The position numbers were made by a program, and so were the translations under genes. Of a stretch of DNA of 36,475 nucleotides, positions 17,491 through 23,591 are shown piece by piece. The notes beneath the pieces were generated by a model that saw only the letters and a list, made by a program, of their open reading frames with translations, was not told the origin of the DNA and did not search any database. The stretch's first letter is position 1; each line of letters opens with the position of its first letter. This DNA is from CAYQMF01 sp964418595 (lineage in GTDB: Bacteria; Planctomycetota; UBA1135; UBA2386). The DNA lies in contig CAYQMF010000061.1 of the NCBI GenBank assembly GCA_964418595.1, positions 1-36,475 on the forward strand, in the 5' to 3' direction.

Positions 17491-18243
17491 TTGTTCCGAA
17501 TCGGCGGTGTCCCGTACGGCGTCGGCGCACCCTTGGTGCGTGGGCTCGCGGAGGATCCGTCGGTGGAGCTGCACCGCGACGTGCCGACCGGCCTCGTGCA
17601 GCGCCTGCGCGCCGGCACGCTCGACGCCGCGCTGGTGTCGTCGATCGAAGGGCATCGGCGCGCTGGCTACGCGGCGCTCGCCGACCTCGGCATCGCGAGC
17701 CAGCGTGAGGCGCGCAGCGTGCGCGCCTTCCGTCGCCCGGGCCGGCCGATCCACCGCGTCGGCGTCGACGCGGGCAGCGAGACCTCGGTCGCACTCCTGC
17801 GCATCCTGCTGGACCGGTGCATGGGCGCGCGCGACTGCACGATCGAGCGGATCACGCCCGGCCTCGACGTCGATGCGTTCCCGCACGATGTCGTCCTCCT
17901 GATCGGCGACCACGGCCTGCGCGCGCACAGCGCCGACCGCGAGGTGATCGACCTCGGCGCCGAGTGGCACGCGTGGACCGGCCTGCCCTTCGTGTTCGCC
18001 CTGTGGCTCATCGCCCCCGGCGCCGACCGCGACGCGATCGCGGACTGCCTGCGGCGCGCCGCGGAGGCGGGGCCGCTCGTCGACACCACCAACGGCGCGA
18101 TCCACTACCAGCTCGGCCCCGACGACCACCGCGGGCTCGCGCGCTTCGCGGCGGAAGCCGCGGCCCTCGGCCTCGCCGAACCCGGCGTCGCCCCGACCTT
18201 CCTCGGCGCGTCGTCCCCCGCCCACAGGACCTCGTCCCCATGA
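17491..18243 (+). CDS. mqnA: Chorismate dehydratase-like protein MqnA (atypical active-site loop)
   Basis: A 250-residue periplasmic-binding-protein-fold product that matches MqnA along its length: RIGGVPYGVGAPLVRGL, PTGLVQRLRAGTLDAALVSSIE, VALLRILLDRCMG, DVVLLIGDHGLRA and DLGAEWHAWTGLPFVFALWL. MqnA makes 3-enolpyruvylbenzoate from chorismate, the first step of the futalosine menaquinone route. The usual N-terminal motif VPYLNARPL reads VPYGVGAPL here, so the conserved Asn is replaced. No ATG precedes the domain; TTG 17491 is the closest in-frame start candidate and is uncertain. The stop overlaps the next gene (ATGA at 18240-18243), which is topoisomerase VI B, an unexpected partner. Confidence 0.82.
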   Translation: MFRIGGVPYGVGAPLVRGLAEDPSVELHRDVPTGLVQRLRAGTLDAALVSSIEGHRRAGYAALADLGIASQREARSVRAFRRPGRPIHRVGVDAGSETSVALLRILLDRCMGARDCTIERITPGLDVDAFPHDVVLLIGDHGLRAHSADREVIDLGAEWHAWTGLPFVFALWLIAPGADRDAIADCLRRAAEAGPLVDTTNGAIHYQLGPDDHRGLARFAAEAAALGLAEPGVAPTFLGASSPAHRTSSP

Positions 18244-20000
18244 CCGACACCCGCGGCCAAGGCTCGCTCTTCGATCCCGACTCGCAGCCCCCTTCGACCC
18301 CCGACCCGGCGGCCGCCGCTGCGCGCCCGCGCAAGGCCGCCGCCGGCGACGGCGGCAGCGGCAACGCCGCCGAGCGTATGGCGAAGATGCAGCGCGAGAT
18401 CTCGGTGTCGGAATTCTTCACCAAGAACCGGCACCTGCTCGGCTTCGACAGTCCGCGCAAGGCGCTGCTCACGGCAGTCAAGGAAGCCGTCGACAACAGC
18501 CTCGATGCGTGCGAGGAGGCGCGCATCCTGCCGGAGATCCTGGTCGAGATCCGCAAGGTCGAGGGGCGCGAGAACACTTTCACGCTCATCGTCGAGGACA
18601 ACGGCCCCGGCATCGTCAAGGCGCAGGTGCCGCACATCTTCGGCCGCCTGCTCTACGGCTCGAAGTTCCACCGCCTGCGCCAGAGCCGCGGCCAGCAGGG
18701 CATCGGCATCTCGGCGGCGGGGATGTACAGCCAGCTCACCACCGGCAACGCGATGCGCATCACCTCGCGCGCCGGCAAGCGTGCCATCCCGCACTTCTTC
18801 GAGGTGCGCATCGACACGAGCAAGAACCGGCCGGACTTCACCGAGAAGGCGGTGGAGTGGGACAAGCCGCACGGCACGCGCATCGAACTCGACCTCGAGG
18901 GCGAGTACCGCCGCGGCCAGCGCAGCGTGGACGAGTTCCTCAAGCTGTGCGCGGTGGCGAACCCGCACGTGAAGATCGACTACAAGGATCCGGACGGGAA
19001 CGTCTTCGCCTACTTGCCCGCCACCAAGGAGCTGCCCGCCGAGACGGAGGCGATCAAGCCGCACCCGCACGGCGTCGAGCTCGGGATGCTCATCAAGATG
19101 GCGCAGGACTGCGAGCAGCGCGTGATGACCGCGTTCCTGCAGGACGAGTTCAGCCGCGTCGGCCCCAAGGTGGCCAAGGAGATCCTCGACCGCGCCAAGA
19201 TCAGCTACAAGGCGCACCCCAAGCGCATCGCCAAGGAGGACGCCGACCGCCTCAAGAAGGCGATCGACCAGACGAAGATCATGGCGCCGCCGACCTCGTG
19301 CATCGCGCCGATCGGCGAGGGCCAGCTGCTGGGCGGGTTGAAGAAGGAGGTCGAGGCCGACTTCTACGCGGCGTGCACGCGCACGCCCGCGGTGTACCGC
19401 GGCAACCCCTTCCTCATCGAGGTCGGCATCGCCTATGGCCGGCCTGGCGACACCATGGAGGTGACCGCCGAGGGCAAGATCGTCGAGTCCGACAAGAAGA
19501 AGCGGCGCAACCGTGAGGAGGACGCCAACCTCATGGGCTTCGCCGACGAACCGGTGCGACTCATCCGCTTCGCCAACCGCGTGCCGCTGCTCTTCCAGCA
19601 GTCGGCGTGCGCGATCACCAAGGCCGTGATCGGCACCGACTGGCGCCGCTATGGCCTGCAGCAGCCCAAGGGCGCGTTGCCGGTGGGCCCGATGGTGATC
19701 ATGGTGCATATCGCATCCGTGTGGGTGCCGTTCACCAGCGAGTCGAAGGAGGCGATCGCGTCGTACGACGAGATCCTGAAGGACCTGCGCCTCGGGCTCA
19801 TGGACTGCGGGCGCAAGCTCGGCATCCACGTGCGCAAGGGCAAGCGCATCGCCAGCGAGCACAAGAAGCGCTCCTACATCGAGACCTACATCCCCCACAT
19901 CGGCGAGGCGCTGCGCGACATCCTGCACCTCGACGAGAAGCAGGTGACGAAGACCGTCGCCAACCTCACCGACGTCCTCGAACGCAGCCGCAAGATCTGA
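18240..20000 (+). CDS. top6B: DNA topoisomerase VI subunit B
   Basis: A 586-residue type IIB topoisomerase ATPase subunit. After a low-complexity leader (about 1-45), the GHKL ATPase motifs are clear: KEAVDNSLDAC (N86), VEDNGPGI (120-125) and SRGQQGIGISAAGMYSQ (149-165), with LLYGSKFHRLRQ before it. A helix-two-turn-helix and transducer region follow (KIMAPPTSCIAPIGEGQLLGG; NPFLIEVGIAYG; RFANRVPLLFQQSACAITKAV). With subunit A it makes ATP-driven double-strand passage through DNA, relaxing and decatenating chromosomes. Top6 is typical of archaea and plants and sporadic in bacteria. It overlaps mqnA by four bases and lies 15 bases before subunit A. Confidence 0.95.
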   Translation: MTDTRGQGSLFDPDSQPPSTPDPAAAAARPRKAAAGDGGSGNAAERMAKMQREISVSEFFTKNRHLLGFDSPRKALLTAVKEAVDNSLDACEEARILPEILVEIRKVEGRENTFTLIVEDNGPGIVKAQVPHIFGRLLYGSKFHRLRQSRGQQGIGISAAGMYSQLTTGNAMRITSRAGKRAIPHFFEVRIDTSKNRPDFTEKAVEWDKPHGTRIELDLEGEYRRGQRSVDEFLKLCAVANPHVKIDYKDPDGNVFAYLPATKELPAETEAIKPHPHGVELGMLIKMAQDCEQRVMTAFLQDEFSRVGPKVAKEILDRAKISYKAHPKRIAKEDADRLKKAIDQTKIMAPPTSCIAPIGEGQLLGGLKKEVEADFYAACTRTPAVYRGNPFLIEVGIAYGRPGDTMEVTAEGKIVESDKKKRRNREEDANLMGFADEPVRLIRFANRVPLLFQQSACAITKAVIGTDWRRYGLQQPKGALPVGPMVIMVHIASVWVPFTSESKEAIASYDEILKDLRLGLMDCGRKLGIHVRKGKRIASEHKKRSYIETYIPHIGEALRDILHLDEKQVTKTVANLTDVLERSRKI

Positions 20001-20015
20001 CCGGATACGAAAGCC

Positions 20016-21182
20016 ATGGCCGCCAAGAAGAAGGGTTCGTCCAAGCCCGCCACCAGCCGCGAGCGCAAGAAGCCGATGACCGAGCTCGACAAGGTCACGG
20101 TGCGCGAGATCGACTCCTGTGCCCGCTACGTGCACACCAGCATCGACAAGCTGGAGAAGCCGGAGCTGAAGTTCCCGGAGCGCTCGCTGCGCAACGCGCA
20201 CTACGACAAGAAGGGCGGCTTCAAGATGGGCCGCGCGCGCATCGAGCGCACGCTCACCGTCAACACGGTGAAGACCTTCGCCCAGACCCTCAAGCTGATG
20301 GCGCTCAGCAAGGAGATGGTCGAGCAAGACGACTTCGCCACCAAGCGAGAGGCGTACTACGTGTCGAAGAACTGGGGTGACGCCAAGTTCACGGAGCAGC
20401 CCGAGTCGGACACCGTGATGGACGACATCGAGGCGCTGTTCAGCCTCGAAGGGGTGACGCGCGAGCAGCTGCGCTTCCGGCCCGAGGAGCACGGCGGCAA
20501 CGTCGCGGGTGATCTCATCGTCGTCGACCGCGACCGCGAGACCGGCAACGAGGAGCGCATCGACTGCACCAAGCAGGGCAGCGGGTCGTACTCGATCCCG
20601 GCGTCGGTCGAGCACTTCCGCTTCGAGACCAAGGCCAAGTTCGTGCTCGTGATCGAGACCGGCGGCATGTTCGCCCGCCTGCACGAGCACAAGTGGTGGC
20701 GCAGCGAGAACTGCATCATCATCGGCACCGGCGGCGTGCCGACGCGCTCGACGCGGCGCTTCATCCGCAAGCTCGCCGACGACAAGAAGCTCCCCGTCTA
20801 CTGCTTCAACGACTGCGACCCCTACGGCATCTCGAACATCTACCGGACGCTGAAGGTCGGCTCCGGCAACGCCGTGCACCTCAATCAGTTCTTCTGCGTG
20901 CCGCAGGCCCGCTACATGGGCGTGACCCCGCAGGACATCCTCGACTTCGAGCTGGAGGACGCGACGCACCCCCTGAAGGAGGTCGACATCAAGCGCGCCC
21001 GCGACGCGCTCAAGAACGATCCGTTCTTCCAGGCCCACAAGGAGTGGCAGAAGGCCATCGAGCAGATGCTCAAGATGGGGGTGCGCGCCGAGCAGCAGGC
21101 GCTGGCCAAGTGGGGGCTGAACTTCGTGATCGACGAGTACCTGCCAGCGAAGTTGAAGGCGGTCGAGAAGTTCTTGCCGTAG
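20016..21182 (+). CDS. top6A: DNA topoisomerase VI subunit A (Spo11-like)
   Basis: A 388-residue catalytic subunit homologous to Spo11. The winged-helix 5Y-CAP region includes KREAYYVSKNW, with the nucleophilic tyrosine at Y114 or Y115. The TOPRIM metal site is visible as LVIETGGMFARL (E214) and FNDCDPYGISNIY (D266 and D268), with GTGGVPTRSTRRFIRKL between them. It cleaves both DNA strands with 2-base overhangs in archaeal relatives. It is preceded 15 bases upstream by subunit B, so a functional A2B2 enzyme is likely. The lysine-rich N-terminus (MAAKKKGSSK) is an extension. ATG 20016 is the only plausible start close to the B gene. Confidence 0.95.
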   Translation: MAAKKKGSSKPATSRERKKPMTELDKVTVREIDSCARYVHTSIDKLEKPELKFPERSLRNAHYDKKGGFKMGRARIERTLTVNTVKTFAQTLKLMALSKEMVEQDDFATKREAYYVSKNWGDAKFTEQPESDTVMDDIEALFSLEGVTREQLRFRPEEHGGNVAGDLIVVDRDRETGNEERIDCTKQGSGSYSIPASVEHFRFETKAKFVLVIETGGMFARLHEHKWWRSENCIIIGTGGVPTRSTRRFIRKLADDKKLPVYCFNDCDPYGISNIYRTLKVGSGNAVHLNQFFCVPQARYMGVTPQDILDFELEDATHPLKEVDIKRARDALKNDPFFQAHKEWQKAIEQMLKMGVRAEQQALAKWGLNFVIDEYLPAKLKAVEKFLP

Positions 21183-21208
21183 TGGGGGGACGCAACGGCA
21201 GCGGCCGA

Positions 21209-21277
21209 GGCACGCGCTGCGGCGTGCCCCGACCGTCGCCTCGCTGCTGTTCGGCCGGCGTGCTTGCGCGCGCCGGC
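21209..21277. terminator. Two hairpins between convergent top6A and RT genes
   Basis: Inverted repeat GGCACGC (21209-21215) with GCGTGCC (21222-21228), and GCCGGCG (21254-21260) with CGCCGGC (21271-21277). They sit between the ends of two convergent genes, where transcription must stop from both sides. Neither is followed by a T tract on either strand, so a classic intrinsic terminator is not proven. Confidence 0.4.
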
Positions 21278-21297
21278 ACCGGAGACGAGCCTGGGCA

Positions 21298-22509
21298 TCA
21301 CGTTGCGCTGCGCGACCGTGCCGGAAGACCGGCGACGGCCACGTCGGGCGGAGTGACGTCTTGGCGGGCCGCACGCCGAAGTTGTCGTTGCGATTCGTCG
21401 GCGCGTTGTCGTTGCGGTTCGCCGACCGCGCGTTGCGGGCCTCGTTGCCGAAGTTGCCGCCCCGGTTGACGCGGTTGGTCGAGGAGCCTGTGGCTCGTCC
21501 CCGTGTCCTGGTCTGTGCCCGAGAACCACGCGCGCCGCAGCGACAGCGTGTTCCCGTGGCGCAGGTGTTCGATCGCGGCGCGCACGGCGTCTGCGAGTTC
21601 CTTCTCCCCCAGCAGACCCGCGCGCGCCTGCGCCTCACGACACCGGATCCGCCGCCGCGTGCGCCGCAGGTTCTCCGGCCGCACGCGCATGGTCGCCCGG
21701 TAGATGCGCCAGCCGAGGAAGGGCAGGCCGACGTGGCATGGAGCCAGGATCGTGGCGGAAGCCTTCGGCGCGAGCCGCAGCGCCGCCAGCTTCGCAACGA
21801 TCTCGCCTTCGGCCACACGCAGCGACGCCTTGCTCGGGCCGAAGAGCACGAAGTCGTCCATGTACCGCACGTAGCCGGACACCCGCAGCCCGTCGACGAC
21901 GCGCGCGTCGAGCCGGCCCAGCACGAGGTTGGCGAGCCACTGGCTCGTGAGGTGGCCGATCGGCAGACCGCGCGTCACGCCCGCGGGCGCCCGCACGATC
22001 TTCTCGAACAGGTCGACGACCGGCGCTTCGGCGATGGTTGCTCGCACCGTCCCGAGCACGACCTCGTGGTCGAGCGACGCGAAGAACTTCGCCACGTCCA
22101 TCTTCAGGAACCACGCGTGCCGGCGCAGCAGCCACTGCGCCTGCGCCAGCGCCCGGTGCTGGCCGCGCCCACGCCGGCACGCGAAGCTGTGCGGCAGCAG
22201 GCGCGCGTCCAGCTCGGCCTCGAGCGGATCGATGAGGGCGTGGTGGAGGACGCGGTCGCGGAACGGCGCGGCCGTGATCACGCGTTCCTTGGGATCGCGG
22301 ATCACGAACGTCGTCGGCCGCCCTGGTCGCCAGGTGCCCTCGAGCAGTTCGCGCTGCAAGCGCAGCAGCTCCGGCTCCTCGTGCGCCAGGAATCGCGCCA
22401 CCTCGCGGGCCCGCCTCTTGCCGCGGGCGGCGCGACGCGTCGCGCGCGACAGGTTTGCGAACGAGGTGATCACCGGCCAGAAGCCGTCGATCGGCGGATG
22501 GCTGGTCAT
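21298..22509 (-). CDS. DGR reverse transcriptase, reading frame running through the template repeat
   Basis: A 403-residue reverse transcriptase. The first catalytic Asp is in FLKMDVAKFFASLDHE (D138). The DGR-specific block GLPIGHLTSQWLANLVL (181-197) has IGxxxSQ instead of the QGxxxSP of other RTs. The polymerase box is YMDDFVLFG (216-224), followed by LPFLGWRIY. It copies the TR RNA with errors at adenines and the cDNA replaces the VR. The start is fixed by the ATGA overlap with the Avd stop (22506-22509). The frame does not stop before the TR but continues through it (residues about 341-383) to a stop at 21298, giving a Gln/Arg-rich tail. The biological C-terminus may really be near residue 340. 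Confidence 0.95.
   Translation of the reverse strand: MTSHPPIDGFWPVITSFANLSRATRRAARGKRRAREVARFLAHEEPELLRLQRELLEGTWRPGRPTTFVIRDPKERVITAAPFRDRVLHHALIDPLEAELDARLLPHSFACRRGRGQHRALAQAQWLLRRHAWFLKMDVAKFFASLDHEVVLGTVRATIAEAPVVDLFEKIVRAPAGVTRGLPIGHLTSQWLANLVLGRLDARVVDGLRVSGYVRYMDDFVLFGPSKASLRVAEGEIVAKLAALRLAPKASATILAPCHVGLPFLGWRIYRATMRVRPENLRRTRRRIRCREAQARAGLLGEKELADAVRAAIEHLRHGNTLSLRRAWFSGTDQDTGTSHRLLDQPRQPGRQLRQRGPQRAVGEPQRQRADESQRQLRRAARQDVTPPDVAVAGLPARSRSAT
21361..21488 (-). repeat. DGR template repeat (TR), 128 bp
   Basis: Read on the minus strand in the VR frame, it encodes an Asn-rich series (NRVNRGGNFGNEARNARSA...), with AAC or AAT at most variable codons, the usual TR design. It contains 29 adenines in that sense. 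The VR at 23614-23741 differs at 21 of these and nowhere else. Homology starts at GGCTCCTC (21488 side) and ends at CCGCCA (21361 side). The GC-rich last 20 bases are invariant apart from one adenine change at the very edge and probably serve as the homing-initiation region. It lies inside the 3' end of the RT frame. Confidence 0.97.
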
Positions 22510-22904
22510 GCCTCCTCCGGGCGTGGTCGCTCGCCGATCGCCTGTCGCCACCCATGCAGCATGCGGCCCACCTCGTCGAACCGACGCATCGCACCCTCGA
22601 AGCCGACCGGCGTCTCGACCTTGCTGTCGCGCGCGACCCGCAGCAGGAACCGCATGCGTTCGAGGCGCAGGTTGATCTCCGGCAGCAGACGCCGGCGCAG
22701 CCCCGGCGCGTAGCGCGCCTGCACCAGCATCTCGACGATGTCGAGCGCGTGGGCGTCGACGCGTTGCGTCAGCGTGAAGCGCGCGGCCTTCGGCCAACGT
22801 GCGGTGTGGTTCAGCAGCCAGCCGGTGGTCTCCTCCCACTTCTGCAGTACGAGGAGTTCGCTCCCCGCTTCCACCGCCGGCGGTCGGTCCAGGGGCAGCG
22901 TCAT
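22506..22904 (-). CDS. avd: Accessory variability determinant (Avd)-like four-helix protein
   Basis: A 132-residue, largely helical, basic protein between the HRDC and RT genes, where DGR avd genes normally lie. It contains the Avd/S23-like pattern LQKWEETTGWLLNHTARWPKAARFTLTQRVDAHALDIVEMLVQARYA, followed by LPEINLRLERMRFLLRVARD. Avd forms a barrel-shaped pentamer that binds the RT and the TR RNA and is needed for cDNA synthesis in the Bordetella phage DGR; the same role is inferred here. It starts at an ATG overlapping the HRDC stop (ATGA, 22901-22904) and stops overlapping the RT start. Its length agrees with the family. Confidence 0.9.
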   Translation of the reverse strand: MTLPLDRPPAVEAGSELLVLQKWEETTGWLLNHTARWPKAARFTLTQRVDAHALDIVEMLVQARYAPGLRRRLLPEINLRLERMRFLLRVARDSKVETPVGFEGAMRRFDEVGRMLHGWRQAIGERPRPEEA

Positions 22905-23437
22905 GCCGTCACCTCCGCCGGCGGCGACGGTGCGGGCCTCAGCATCGCGACCAGCGCATCGCCGTAGCGCTCGACCTTCTTGTCGCCGACGCCCTCGACC
23001 CGGCCGAGCGCCGCCTTCGACCCGGGCCGCGCCTGGGCGATCCCGCCGAGCTGGCGGTTGGTGAGCACGACGTACGGCGGCACGCCCTCTTGCTTCGCGG
23101 TCTGCGCGCGCCAGCGGCGCATCGCGTCGTAGAGCCACTGCCCCTCGGCATCCAGGGCATCGCGTGGGGATGGTGGCGGCGCGTCCGGCTGCGTCGGCTC
23201 GCGGGTCACGCCCGACTCGCGCGGACGCACCGATCGGACCGGCTCGCTGACGCCGCGATCCTGCGCCGCTGTCTCGGTGCAGGTCACCACGCACAGCAGG
23301 TGCGGCAGGTCCTGCACCACGAAGAGGTGCTCGCGCAGCGAGACGATCCGGTCGCTGCCGAGGGCTGCCCGCAGCGGCGCGTCGTCGAAGCCCGCGGCTT
23401 GCGGCGTGAAGCGAAGCGTGACGAGAAAGATGCGCAT
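22901..23437 (-). CDS. HRDC-domain DGR accessory protein
   Basis: A 178-residue protein. The N-terminal about 50 residues (MRIFLVTLRFTPQAAGFDDAPLR...REHLFVVQDLPHLLCVV) form a small beta-rich domain. A proline-rich linker (about 60-92) follows, then an HRDC domain from about 95 (LYDAMRRWRAQTAKQEGVPPYVVLTNRQL) to about 167 (LGRVEGVGDKKVERYGDALVAML). HRDC is a nucleic-acid-binding module of RecQ helicases and RNase D, and stand-alone HRDC proteins are recorded as DGR accessory genes. It is the first gene of the HRDC-Avd-RT unit. A purine run GGAAAGGAGG lies directly before the ATG, unusually tight for a Shine-Dalgarno sequence. Its role in DGR function is not known. Confidence 0.9.
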   Translation of the reverse strand: MRIFLVTLRFTPQAAGFDDAPLRAALGSDRIVSLREHLFVVQDLPHLLCVVTCTETAAQDRGVSEPVRSVRPRESGVTREPTQPDAPPPSPRDALDAEGQWLYDAMRRWRAQTAKQEGVPPYVVLTNRQLGGIAQARPGSKAALGRVEGVGDKKVERYGDALVAMLRPAPSPPAEVTA

Positions 23438-23470
23438 TCCTCCTTTCCCATCGCCCACCCACCCGCAGCG

Positions 23471-23512
23471 ATTCACCACCATTCTCGTTTTCTTTTCCAG
23501 CCAATCTTTCGC
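23471..23512 (-). promoter_or_regulatory. AT-richer patch, possible promoter of the HRDC-Avd-RT-TR operon
   Basis: This is the only clearly AT-richer stretch between the VR gene and the HRDC gene. On the minus strand it reads TTGGCT, then an A-rich run GGAAAAGAAAACGAGAATGG, then GTGAAT. A weak -35/-10 pairing is possible but the spacing (about 19) is not ideal. No better promoter is visible. Confidence 0.3.
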
Positions 23513-23528
23513 CCACGGCCACTCCACC

Positions 23529-23565
23529 GCCCGCGATGCGCCGGCTCCGCACGGCGACCGCGGGC
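23529..23565 (-). other. Nested GC-rich hairpin 27 bases after the target-gene stop
   Basis: Outer arms GCCCGCG (23529-23535) and CGCGGGC (23559-23565) enclose a second stem CGCCG (23539-23543) with CGGCG (23552-23556). It lies 48 bases past the VR end in coding direction. DGRs of the Bordetella phage type have a cruciform just downstream of VR that aids homing, so this is a candidate. It could equally end transcription of the kinase gene, although no T tract follows. Confidence 0.45.
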
Positions 23566-23591
23566 TCGTCCTCGGCAGGGTGAAGTGGTGA

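Noticed and set aside
21361..21488. TR as an ordinary partial duplication of the kinase gene end
   Set aside because: A simple duplication would collect changes at all bases. Here all 21 differences are at template adenines and none elsewhere, beside a DGR RT.
18105..21818. 1237-residue minus-strand open frame opposite topoisomerase VI
   Set aside because: It spans two unrelated genes and part of the RT region and reads as biased Leu/Val/His/Asp sequence. The plus-strand frames have catalytic motifs. Its part over the TR only shows the Asn-rich VR-frame reading of the template.
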